From NCBI RefSeq assembly GCF_032362555.1, contig NC_083510.1, forward strand, positions 1,949,501-2,013,500: a DNA stretch of 64,000 bases. The letters run 5' to 3'. The first letter of the stretch is position 1. Every line of letters begins with the position of its first letter. Made by a program: the position numbers and the translations under genes. Below the pieces are notes generated by a model. That model was not told where the DNA came from and did no database searches. It saw only the letters and a list, made by a program, of their open reading frames with translations. Source of the stretch: Amyelois transitella (Eukaryota; Arthropoda; Insecta; Lepidoptera; Pyralidae). Shown here piece after piece: positions 28,663 through 38,128 of this stretch.

Positions 28663-31600
28663 AATATTACTGATTGCATTTTTGGCATCACTATCGATCA
28701 CTAATCACCCCCTGATAGTTATTTTGAAAATATATTCCATGTACAGAATTGACCTCTCTACAGATTTATTATAAGTATAGATGAGCAATTGGTATAAAAT
28801 TATCTGACTTTTACTGCCAATCTCCACACGTGAGCCTTATCACCACAATCACCTCAATAGCAGCTGTTCTTTAGTCACTGTATTGTCTATGTTTATACAA
28901 AAATTAAACCTTCCGATAACCATTGGCGCGTGATGAGCAGAAACGTGATAAAAAAAATAAAAGTTATCTTAACTGTAAAGTGGAATATTTTATAATAGAT
29001 ACAGCATTAAAAACCTAAAATAAATGCTAGTATACCGGGCAACGACCGCATAAAAACTAATTAATCCTTGAAAAGCAGATTGTGGTGTCACCGCATTATA
29101 TCACGGTTTCATTACGTCACAGTAATTCGTCCTACCGATCGCCTGATTTTAGAAAGTATGATGGCAAGCTTTCATTAGTGCCAATAAAGGAAAATTATTA
29201 GCACTTTAATAGCAATAGCAATAATAATGCCGCGTAGTTCCCGGCACAAATAGAAAAAAGAAGTCCTATACTTTCTATTTTTTTTTTTGCTTATATACTT
29301 GGGATTCTTCTTTTAGGTGACAGGCTAGCAACCTGTCACTTTATGTGAATCTCTATTCTATCAGTAAGCCGAATAGCTGAGCGTGTCTACCCCGCAAGGG
29401 ATATAGACGTGATTATATGTATGTATGTTTAATAACAATAAATTGTGTGTTTATTTCTCATTTACTCTGTCACCCTAGCTGTTAATATGCCGCCTGTTAT
29501 AATGTCGATCAATAGACTTCAATAATTAATTACTACCACAGAAATGTCAACAAAGAAGCGGACTCTCATTCAAAATCTCATAAATTTGTTGCATATTGAG
29601 TCATGACTACTTATTACGTATTGAACTACAGGGGCAATCAAGTTAATTAATTAGTAATTAACCAGGTAATATAATTATATAGAAGCTTCTCGAAACTACA
29701 CACATCAGGCTGAAAGGTGAATGTGTATCAAATAATATTTCTAAGTACGACAGATCCATATTAATAATTTATTTATAGCATCCACCTTTTAGAAGACAGA
29801 TTTGGATCCACAAATTTCTAAGACAAATTGTTATTTTTTATTGCTGTAGCGGTGTTACCAGTAAGCAACGTTTGTTAGAAAACCGCAAAGACCAAGCGAG
29901 AAGTCGACCTACTGCACTATTGCCTATACTATACACGCCAAACCACGCTAGTAAAAAAACCTTTAGCAATTTCGTAATGCAATCAGTCGTATCGTACCAA
30001 TACCAAGGGCCTTCTGCGACGCTTCTAGAAGTTATGTTGCGATAGAAATGTTAATGAGGGTAAGAGTGGGTTCCGGCGCATGCACAAGTCCTGACCAAAC
30101 CCACACATCGACAGCGAAAGTGCACTAGTTTCGTCAGCCGTTGCGTGACGGCTGGAGGAAATGAAGAAAATGACTTGACCCGTCTGCGACTCCAGAAAAT
30201 TCTGAATCATTTAGTTACAAAATGTATAATTATTAGTCCATGACTCGAGGAAAATTTACCACGATGACTACATCCTACCAACTTGACTTTATATTCTTCT
30301 TTTTTTTTGTAACATGTAGAAATATAATTACAGTACCTAGGGTGATATGTAGATAAACTAAGTCTGCATTTTAAAGGTTCTTTAGGAAATACATAAAAAT
30401 GATTTTATCTCAGTACAGTTTTCCTCGGCCAACATTCAAAAGCTATTTTTAGACCTGTTCCTGACGACGATTAATATTGTGTTGAATATGCTCCTACTCA
30501 TCACACAAACGTTTCTTCATTATGTAATGTGTGCTGGCTTCGTGAAAAACTATTGTGTATGCGAAGGCTACATAGATAATCACGGTTCGTTAACTCCGTT
30601 GAATAAACGTCGTTAGACTACAAGCAATATGACTAGGAACTTTTAATATTTTTAATACCGCAAAAATTGGAAATTAAAATCGTTTATCTAATATGAAGAC
30701 AGATTTAATAAAGAGCGGTTTGGTTTGCCATATTTGGTCAACAACGACGATTTACATTCTTTAAAAAATAATATTTAAATCATACTTATGTTCTTTGCGA
30801 TGTTGCCAAACCATTAAGCGGACTTGGTTTATAACTTACCTAACTACTGAAACAACCCCCCTAGTTATATGAATCAAACGACTGTGAAGCATCTCTTAAA
30901 AACTCTAGTAGAGTGCCTAGATAGTTATAAAGTAAGCAGAAACAACCGACTGCCAATTTTCCTAATTGAAGAGGCGTGGTCAAGAATAAATTTATTCTAC
31001 TTTAATTTATGCCGACTGTACTACATTGTTGATTGTCGAATCGGCCAGAACTTCTGGAATAATTTTTGAATCAATTACTTTTATAACATAGTCACTATGT
31101 AGTTAAGTACAGATTATTCAATATGAATTGGCTCCTCCGTCTGTGTCTTTCATCTTCGCATTTCTATTCCAAGTTTAAAAATTGTCTCAGTGGATGCACA
31201 GATAATAAATGATTACCTAAATCTATGGATGTATGGTTGTCTTGACTGTAAAAAGATGAACCAAAGTTTCACATTGGTACAATTCGATCACAAAATTACA
31301 CATTGACGTTCCATTATTGCGAATCGACTATATCAATCTACTTAAATAGGGTGAAATCAATGAACACAAAATCTTCGCATGCAATCTAATGGGCAAGTTG
31401 CGAGATTGCAGTCGATTTACTCTATTTATTGAGGATAAGGCACGGTATTTTTCTAGCAATATGCCGTGTCATAATGGACGCAATTACTGCAAACGACGGA
31501 AGTAATTTTTAACTAGGATGAGGAAAACTTTAAGTTGCCTTTATCCTTATAAACGCTAATCTACAAATTATTTATAATACTAGACAATAATAATATTAGG

Positions 31601-34600
31601 TACTTTTAAAATTCTATGCTTAATACATAAAAATATATATTTAAACGATACTAACTATAATAAAAGACTATAATCATTAATTTATCCAACTTATAACTTC
31701 CAAGTGCTTCGTAAAATAATAGCTACCTCACCTTAACACCTTTAACTTGGCAATTTCATTCATTAATTACAAGCAACCATTATGAACAAGTGATACTAGG
31801 AACTACATAATTGGCGTTTAACGGTTCATTCATACAGAGTGGCACACAGTAGGATCCTATATTATGGAATCGGTTCAACAATAGCGTGTCGCCGTCTCGT
31901 CTTCTGTAAACTTATCAATGGCCCGTCAAAATTGGACAGTACTGGCGGGAGTTCAAATCAACATATCAACTTAAGGTAGGGGAGAGGTATTGTTGCGTTT
32001 CCTCACACTTAATAGCTGGTTTGATCGATTCTCAGCCTAAAAAAAGGCCCTACAGAACTCCCGAATAAAAAGTCACGGTGATATATCGTCGTGTCTGTCA
32101 TTATTAACCATTAGTAGCGAAACAAATAGACAGATCATTGATGCGTTTTGTGATCAAATGCCTTGTTTATACTCATGCTTAGGAGTTAATCGATAAAAAT
32201 CGATTTACTAGTTTAAAAGTTTCTGGAGAAACCAGAATTTTATGATTATATGCCTGAGTATCTTTCATCGTTGGGAGCTTAATTTATTGGAGGGTAAATG
32301 TCGGGTTTAGAATGCTTTAGGGAGATAGATGAAAGATACAAGTAAACTTTGACAAGGAACATCAGTTTCCGGGCAGAATTAAATTCAGACGTGTGAAATT
32401 ACCCTCAAGGCCCACAACTCGCCGAGTCCCGTTATGTGGCCTTTTTGATATAAATTACCACATTATTATAATTAGTATTTATGACGAGAACAAAACTGTT
32501 TTAAGTTCGTTAGACGGCGAATATCAAATATATATAATACACCTACGATAGTTTGTCGTTCCCCTTTCCCTCTTACTTTCACACTAAACATAATTCAGAA
32601 TGATTATAAATAAACATTGTTAGAACATGATAAATTAACAACAAATTAATTGAATTACGATAACACTGACGGCGAGAACCTGGGCGATAACCTTAACATC
32701 CATTGACTTACGATAACCGCGGGTTAAGAACCGCCTGATATTATAATAGATCACACCATGTTTTCTTTTCTTCATGCGGTGTTTACAAAACGTAATGCAC
32801 CAGAATCACCTGGTCAAAGTTCAAAAGTCAAAGATAAGTATGATTGGAAACACCCAGAAATAACGTGATTTATTGATGTTAATATGACAAATGCTGATAT
32901 GACCTTTGCTGCTCGTCTTTATACTTACATCAGTAATTTAGCAAGTAGAAAGGGAAAAGGCGTTTTTCCACTTACTATACTACAATCCTTGCATTCTCCT
33001 TCGTTTATTCTGATATCTTCGATTATCCATATCTTTGTAATAAAACTTCTTCTTTTAATATCTCTTTGATAGTTATGTACTGTCAACACTGAGTTGACAA
33101 ACATAGGTACATACACCAACCCACATCTCTTTTCCGGTGGGGTAAACAGACAACGTCTTGCCACTAGTCACAATCTTGCATACTTCTTTCGCTTCATCCT
33201 TTTCATGCATTGCATGCTCAATAAAACATTTTTAAAGAGAAATGGTAGCTGGAAAGACTGAAACATTTTATTATAAATCTGTATGTGTCCTCTGAACGTT
33301 TTCTAGACTAGATGGGGAGCCTGTGCCAAACAAGTTTACGTAACATTGCAGATCAGATGCGGAGCTTCATTCATAACTCGCCCACGCTCCCCCGTCCCCC
33401 GCACCCCGACCTTCCCTGCAGCTTAACGATCATTTCACCCATCTCATTTGTAAAACTTAAGACTCATAAGTCTACTGCGGCGGGAACTTAAGTAGATGAA
33501 ATCATTGAAACAAAGTTTCTTATTGTTGCGCGTAGAATAAAACGGGCGAAATAAATTTATTTTAAATAATAAAATTTCATTACTCCACTATTCACGTAAT
33601 CTCTAAAGCATTCTCAGTTGTTGGCTTCACAGCTTAAAATCCAAGACAGTACTGCTGTGGACAATTTAGAGAAGTTCTTAGCAAATACCTACAATAATTA
33701 TAATATAAGCTATATCTATTCAGACACAATTTTCATTTTTTATAACTATTTATTTTCTACTTCATTGACTCTGATCATGTCAATTATTGACTCATGCCTC
33801 CTCCAACATGCTTCTCTCGTCCATGTGCATCCAAATATGGCTTATCATCATCCACCAATCGTCTAAACTGTTTGCAGTGTTTTCTCTTTCTGTTTCCTGT
33901 GTACCAATTTATCACTTTTTTTGACCATTCACTACCATTTCACTACCTCTAATCGTGTGCCCTATCCATTTCCATTTATGTTTTCTGACGGTTAAAATGA
34001 CATCTTTTGTTTTTTGTTTTTAATTCTTACTAATATTTCTGAGCATGGAATCATGGCAGGAGTGGTACAGTCATTTCATTTCTTCATTCCCTCATTTTCA
34101 ATGGATTGGTTACTCTGCTCAAAATTATCCAAAAATTTAAATCTAACTAATAGCTCCTCAATATCTATCATACTAATATAGAAAATTACCTACTATTTTC
34201 AATCTTCTACGAGCAGTATTTTGTTTCCATATACATAGATAAAATTTGACACCTATGGATATGAACATGCCAACTTGTCTTTAACAATATTCCAAGTGGA
34301 GTAAAGTATAGGTACATATATTTGTAAATCATGACTTTATCCATTATAGGCTTTACCAACATTATTGAAGACAGAAAAGCCACATTCAGCTATATGGCCC
34401 AATTCAATAAACGCATAGGTATAAACATGTGATTATATCTATGAATTAAGAAGTTTTTTATTAAGAGTAAGTCCACAAATTGCTTATTTAACATACAAAT
34501 TGTTGAACTATAACAATGACAACATGAAAAATACAAATGACAAGCAGTAGGTTGGTAACTAGTTAATAGATACAAAACAAATTGAACTTGTGTCACATTG

Positions 34601-35777
34601 TATTATACTTTATTATTCAAGTATTCAAATACAATGCTAGGTGTCAATACCTAGTATTTTGATGACTACATAGAATAATCCAAAATTAAATAAAAATGTT
34701 AAAGAAGGTAACTTCTAGGTAACTAAATAAAAACATAAAAAAATCATGATTTCACCCTATGAGATAAAAGCTTCAATGTAAAAAGCTCATTAGAATTTAG
34801 TAAAATTTGAAAGAAGTGATAAATATGAAACAAATCAGAATACTAGACATTTTTTTAGATATATTTCAGTAGGTATCGTACAAAGGTTGGTAATCTGAAA
34901 TATTAAGATACTGAGAAATATTTTTAGGAGTTTAAAGTTCTGAGATCTGTTTTACATTTGTTATCTATGAATTAATATCATTCTCTTCTATGTTCATGTT
35001 TATGATCTTGCAATAACATGCATAAAATGAAACAATCAGTATTAAAATTAATAAAACTGGTATGCATATTATTAGGGAAACAGCATTATGTTAAAATTAG
35101 AAAGAACTATGCCTAAAATAATTAGGTACAAGTATAGGTGCGGAAATAAAATTGAAAAACAATTGAATAAAATTTGTGCATTCAGAGCACCTGAAGTCTT
35201 ATGGGAATTTTATACAACAATATGAATTTTAAAATTGTAGGTGATAGCTAGCTAACTGGAATAAGTTTCTAGTTAGCTAGCTATCACCTACAATTTGTTA
35301 TAAAAAATTTCTATGGAAGAAAATCATACTTTTCTTTTGGTTTTGAATAAGAATACTTATCAATTATAAAGGGTTATTCAAGAATATCATAGATGGATGC
35401 AAAGAAATGTGGTACTTATGGGTGAAATGGTACACATCTTATAAGTTCTATGGAACCCTGGCATCATAAAAATAGGGCTAAATAAGACATAAAACTAAGT
35501 CCTTAAAAGGCGCACCCTTTTACGTACCCCAAACCGGTGTTCGTATAAAATTTGTAGGATAGTTCCAAAAATGTAGTACTTACCTAGGTCTATTCTGCAT
35601 GTAGTACTGCCCGCCAAAAATGAAGGCCATATAGACCCCAACATAGTAAAAGGCGACAGTCCAATTCTCTGTCATCCATTTCCGATAGTTCTGATGAATG
35701 AATTCATTTTCGAACTCGAATACGTATGAATAATTCGGGGTAATGTCCAAATTGTAAGCCATGTTAGCTACCTCCAT
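7244..35777 (-). CDS. ELOVL6: Very-long-chain fatty acid elongase, ELOVL6/Baldspot type, 4 coding exons
   Basis: Exons are 35777-35584, 22239-22102, 9280-9059 and 7607-7244; the phases join exactly to give 305 residues. ELOVL enzymes are multi-pass ER membrane 3-ketoacyl-CoA synthases that condense malonyl-CoA with an acyl-CoA; the ELOVL6 group elongates C12-C16 chains. Visible signatures are KLPELGDT (130-137), the histidine box HWYHH (151-155, HXXHH), and [14 protein letters not shown] across the exon 3/4 junction, which is very close to vertebrate ELOVL6. The N-terminus with [19 protein letters not shown] also matches ELOVL6 rather than other ELOVLs. Length is near Drosophila Baldspot. The start could be Met1 at 35777 or Met6 at 35762. 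A possible acceptor just upstream (GCTGTTTCAG near 35800) suggests a further untranslated exon. The introns of about 13.3 and 12.8 kb are unusually large for this window and full of retroposons. Confidence in family and subfamily is high. Confidence 0.93.
8600..8730 (-). pseudogene. Dead partial duplicate of elongase exon 3
   Basis: This intronic segment aligns with the 3' part of exon 3 (from 9059 rightwards): the stretches coding [17 protein letters not shown] and ARWFVVMNY are recognisable. It has lost one His codon of the HXXHH box. It carries in-frame stops TGA (8640-8638) and TAA (8610-8608), and its splice donor is changed from GT to AT at 8599-8598. A deletion also affects the side matching residues upstream of the His box. 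It lies about 340 bp from the functional exon, with a SINE copy between them. It cannot encode a working alternative exon. Confidence 0.85.
8758..9029 (-). mobile_element. (TATG)-tail SINE-like element, copy 1
   Basis: Full-length copy in reverse orientation, flanked by the 10-bp target duplication aaattttaat (8748-8757 and 9030-9039). It separates the dead exon from the functional elongase exon 3. Confidence 0.85.
9319..9545 (+). repeat. Interspersed repeat R3 (ccgcttccaaggcg family), copy 1
   Basis: Shares long stretches with the reverse complement of 57960-58130, including ttcacaacattggttgacg and ccgcttccaa.gcgtcagtg, and partly with 54585-54800. The core ccgcttc...gaagcgg is self-complementary. 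Its class is unknown to me. Confidence 0.75.
9827..9891. repeat. Perfect 26-bp-arm hairpin in elongase intron 2
   Basis: Arms 9827-9852 and 9866-9891 are exact reverse complements around a 13-nt spacer. The arm begins aattgtgttccg and ends tactagcct. Confidence 0.9.
9892..12922. other. Elongase intron 2, mostly unassigned
   Basis: AT-rich intronic DNA. It includes a more GC-balanced island at 11041-11180, a short lepidopteran repeat-like piece at 11340-11410 (cccggttgcatcctcacccc), and a degenerate LINE/SINE tail near 11960-12025. No coding signal. Confidence 0.4.
12923..13185 (-). mobile_element. (TATG)-tail SINE-like element, copy 2, with 5' snapback
   Basis: Complete copy in reverse orientation with the 12-bp target duplication aaaagctaatct (12911-12922, 13186-13197). 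Its 5' end (right side) is extended by a perfect foldback: 13145-13162 pairs with 13172-13189 around 9 nt. Confidence 0.9.
13198..16899. other. Elongase intron 2, unassigned; one SINE fragment
   Basis: AT-rich. A truncated (TATG)-tail SINE copy in reverse orientation is recognisable at about 15014-15085. Nothing else is supported. Confidence 0.4.
16900..17154 (+). mobile_element. (TATG)-tail SINE-like element, copy 3
   Basis: Near full length, forward orientation, tail (TATG)n. The 13-bp target duplication ccagtgttgaact flanks it at 16887-16899 and 17155-17167. Confidence 0.9.
17463..17665 (+). repeat. 'cttcgtccgcg' LINE-derived repeat, truncated
   Basis: Starts with actagctgtgcccgcgactt, a sequence spread widely in lepidopteran genomes, and continues with gcctaaagccttcctcga. 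It parallels the copy at 27035-27341 but lacks its 3' third. It is probably the 3' region of an RTE-type LINE or a derivative; the class is inferred. Confidence 0.7.
17666..22101. other. Elongase intron 2, left of exon 2
   Basis: AT-rich DNA with a degenerate LINE 3' fragment at about 18145-18225 (tatgcagggatcgtgg..., compare 62290-62370) and another repeat core at 19008-19035 (cgccccggggctccgcacgc). No gene seen. Confidence 0.4.
23526..23618 (+). CDS. Candidate lone exon on the plus strand, unknown
   Basis: A 31-codon open segment beginning ATG AAT GGG, preceded by an acceptor-like ggttcag(cag) and followed directly by a strong donor gtaagt at 23619. The peptide begins [20 protein letters not shown] do not recognise it and find no partner exons. 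It could be a remnant of a mobile element or chance. Confidence 0.15.
23843..24098 (-). mobile_element. (TATG)-tail SINE-like element, copy 4
   Basis: Complete copy in reverse orientation with the 12-bp target duplication actcatagaata (23831-23842, 24099-24110). Confidence 0.9.
24335..24405. repeat. Perfect 33-bp-arm hairpin with 5-nt loop
   Basis: Arms 24335-24367 and 24373-24405 are exact reverse complements around cgtga. The arm begins ggtaacgataaactcg. The arms are long enough and the loop short enough for a stable stem-loop transcript. Located in elongase intron 1. Confidence 0.95.
25193..25915 (+). repeat. Mosaic of 'cttcgtccgcg' LINE-derived repeats
   Basis: 25193-25258 carries actagctgtgcccgcgactt. 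25675-25915 carries a body with aaatccgggataaaatgtag, a caaacaaacaaa run and the typical end tttataatattagtataga. The middle portion is unassigned and may be an insertion or an internal part of a longer relative. Confidence 0.6.
26938..27013 (+). mobile_element. Truncated (TATG)-tail SINE-like fragment
   Basis: Only the 3' third is present, recognisable by gacagtcttttaaggctg and tgtctactccgcaagggc. Confidence 0.65.
27035..27341 (+). repeat. 'cttcgtccgcg' LINE-derived repeat, most complete copy
   Basis: Starts gactagctgtgcctgcg, contains gcctaaagccttcctcga and ends caaacaaactcttcagtttt plus ataatattagtatagat. About 305 bp. Confidence 0.75.
27400..28030 (-). mobile_element. 5'-truncated jockey-clade non-LTR retrotransposon
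   Basis: The minus strand encodes the C-terminal end of a reverse transcriptase. Recognisable pieces are [40 protein letters not shown] and [20 protein letters not shown], typical of jockey elements, where a thumb-like tail follows the RT domain. The frame ends at 27651 with a diverged C-terminus, followed by a GC-rich 3' UTR to about 27400. GC content is far above the flanks, consistent with a transposed sequence. It lacks the endonuclease and RT core, so it is immobile by itself. Confidence 0.85.
28385..28785 (+). repeat. LINE-derived repeat with (CAGA)n microsatellite
   Basis: Contains cacacgcgacggaagc, accaagtttcgttaaaatcc, a 50-bp (cagacaga)n run at about 28612-28661, and the end acagatttattataagtata. 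This layout is common among lepidopteran RTE-type 3' ends. Class inferred. Confidence 0.65.
29226..29429 (+). mobile_element. (TATG)-tail SINE-like element with internal deletion
   Basis: Begins ccgcgtagttcccggcac and ends gtgattatatgtatgtatg, but about 55 bp around the gtcgtaaaaggcgacta block are missing. Confidence 0.75.
33098..33222 (-). mobile_element. LINE 3' fragment, end of RT-type ORF
   Basis: In reverse orientation the sequence reads gatgaagcgaaagaagtatg and then ...gtttaccccaccggaaaagag, paralleling 62281-62355. It is a second, more decayed copy of the LINE whose 3' end resembles the local SINEs. Confidence 0.65.
34311..34402 (-). mobile_element. Highly diverged (TATG)-tail SINE fragment
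   Basis: Reverse orientation. Shows agacagaaaagccacattcagctatatggc in pieces, equivalent to the family's 3' half. Weak but ordered similarity. Confidence 0.4.
35232..35296. repeat. Perfect 26-bp-arm hairpin near elongase exon 1
   Basis: Arms 35232-35257 and 35271-35296 are exact reverse complements around 13 nt. The arm includes gtaggtgatagctagc. It lies 290 bp inside intron 1 downstream of the exon 1 donor. Confidence 0.92.
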
Positions 35778-36310
35778 ACAACTATAGTCCTGTTATCACT
35801 GAAACAGCCGACACAGTTCGATAGACTACAATGTAGCACTGATCATCACAGGTAAAGGATTTAACCTAAAAATTACTAACAAGATACGAGAGTATCGTTA
35901 TATCACAGTTGACAAAATGTCAATATCTCAATGGGAGGCGTACCGACTCTAAGACACAAATTTATGTTATGACCGCGGAAAATGATCACGTTGACTATTT
36001 ATTCACAGTTATGAGGCGTCGGCGAAAACTATTTTATTTATCAGACCCGACCTCTGTACACTGTGGCAAAAGGAAAAATTGAATGAAATCGCTTCACGCC
36101 ACGCCGCCGTGTCGCCCCTTCATTTTCTATTTGACAGATTCCCTTCCCACACCCATTCCCCGCACCCCCACCTCTCGTTACCGCTTGCCGCGCTTGTCGC
36201 GCCATACACTTTTAGAAAATCCGATTGGTTGATACATTTGATCGATGAATTCATTGGTCAAACCTTTTATACAGAACCACAGTACAGAACAGATAGTAAA
36301 ACTCGAATAA
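35778..36310 (-). promoter_or_regulatory. Probable elongase promoter and 5' UTR region
   Basis: The DNA upstream of the start codon is GC-richer (36080-36200) than its neighbours. Two CCAAT boxes read on the minus strand at about 36223-36228 (ACCAATCGG) and 36254-36260 (GACCAATG). Vertebrate ELOVL6 is controlled by SREBP with CCAAT-binding NF-Y; whether this applies here is inference. A possible splice acceptor lies near 35800. Confidence 0.35.
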
Positions 36311-36459
36311 TCTGACACCCTGACACATGTCACAATTTTTAAGCCATGCATGCATGGCTAGGAGTTGGCAGTAGCAGCCATAGTAGCAGCATTTAATTGA
36401 ACATCTGACCACAGATTTAAAAACATGACATGCGCATCGAAAAAAATATATTAATGAAC

Positions 36460-37003
36460 TTAGATAAGTCTTGAAAGGTCATGATCAGTTCTTGGCTTAA
36501 TGATGGAATTGAGATTAAAATAAGAGACACCGAATAAGAGAAACCGTGTGGTTCCCGGCACTATTACAAAAAAGAATAGGACCACTCCATCTCTTTCCCA
36601 TGGATGTCGTAAAAGGCGACTAAGGGATAGGCTTATAAACTTAGGATTCCTCTTTTAGGCGATGGGCTAGCAACCTGTCACTATTTGAATCTCGGTTCTA
36701 TCATTAAGCCAAATAGCTGAACGTGGCCATTCAGTCTTTTCAAGACTGTTGGCTCTGTCTACCCCGCAAGGGATATAGACGTGATCATATGTATGTATGT
36801 ATGTATAAGAGACAGGTTGCTATCCCACCCCATCGCCTAAAAGTAAAACCTTTTTAAGAAGTTTATAATCCTTTCTTGATTGACTTTTACAATCTACACG
36901 GGAAGAGAAACAGCTGTCACATACTATGATTTTACGTTGCATCCAGACTAACACCGAAGCTTTCATTAGATAGATGAATGGTAACACTAGGGAACCACAC
37001 GGC
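36460..37003. mobile_element. SINE nested inside an older SINE
   Basis: A forward, full-length (TATG)-tail SINE (about 36543-36802) interrupts a decayed reverse copy. Its halves are 36460-36531 (tcttgaaaggtcatg..., gaattgagattaaaa) and 36803-37003 (gacaggttgctatccc..., accacacggca). The string ataagagaca occurs on both sides of the inner element and is its likely target duplication. Confidence 0.75.
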
Positions 37004-38128
37004 AGGGTTGTGTATATACTTATAAAAAAAAAATGCTAACAGATAAGCGTTGAAAAAAAAACTTTTAATATTGTAAAGAAATCCTGAAGTGATGATGATC
37101 CTGCCATATCATTGCCTTATATTCACTCCACAACCACATTCAACTGGATGTAAAGGTCAGTTGGCTTGGGATTTGCATCGTAATGAAACAAATATTGAGA
37201 AGATTCTGGCAAAAATCTTTATTATTATTTTAAACAACTTTACGTCGATTAAAAAACTTTCAATAAAACTTTATCCAGGTCCCGAACTAACTTCGTCATG
37301 TATATATTTATATTTATTTAACTTTGAGACTGTGTTGTTCTAGTTAGATCTGTGTTATTTGTTCCGTTTAAATTAAGTCTTATCTATTTATTCATTTAAC
37401 GTTATAATAATCCAAAATATACATTCCGTTTCAGTCCGTAGGTCAGTGAGAATCATCAGTACTTTCACCGTGGGACATGGGTCAAAATAGTAAACAAAAA
37501 AGGATGATTCGATTTTCTGTTTTATTACAATATAAAAAACAGACCACATTGAAATGCAATTATGCAAATCCTGTTTAATTACATACCGACTCTTTATGTA
37601 AACCTCTATACTCGTAAGGAACTGTAGTAGGTATACTTATATTATTATTATCTTTACCTTACGTATTTGGTCTGTAGTACCTTGTGTGATTTACGGGAGG
37701 TGGCCCTATGTCCTAAAATGAGTATACAAATATACAGTATATAGTACACTACTACGATATAGGTTATAAATAAAAAAGTAAGTAAATAAGTTCTGTCTGC
37801 AAAACATACAATTTTCTACTAGACTGAATTACAGTCAACAACATTCAAAGATTAAAAGAATAACCTAGTAAGTAGGTATACAGACAAAGTAGGAAATTCA
37901 AATTAAAATAACATCGGCATCTAATATACCTATATAGGTACCTAACTACCTATAATATGCTCATGTATCTACTTAACAAGATATCCAAAGACTAGAATTT
38001 GGTTGATTCCATTTACTCATTAGTGAATGTCACCAATCAACACATGGTTTCAAAACTGCTACGTAGGTACTGCTCGCAGGTCATGAATATGATGAGAGTG
38101 AGAACAATGAGACAGCAACAATGAGAGT
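37004..38128. other. Intergenic between elongase 5' end and carboxylase 3' end
   Basis: AT-rich, no supported gene. It probably contains the carboxylase 3' UTR at its right side. Confidence 0.4.

Larger units (their letters stand above)
22240..35583. other. Elongase intron 1, about 13.3 kb
   Basis: Retroposon-rich intron. Its identifiable contents are listed separately (SINE copies, jockey fragment, LINE-derived repeats, hairpins, candidate exon at 23526). The stretches 30000-30210 and 33360-33440 are more GC-rich than their surroundings but show no recognisable product. Confidence 0.5.
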
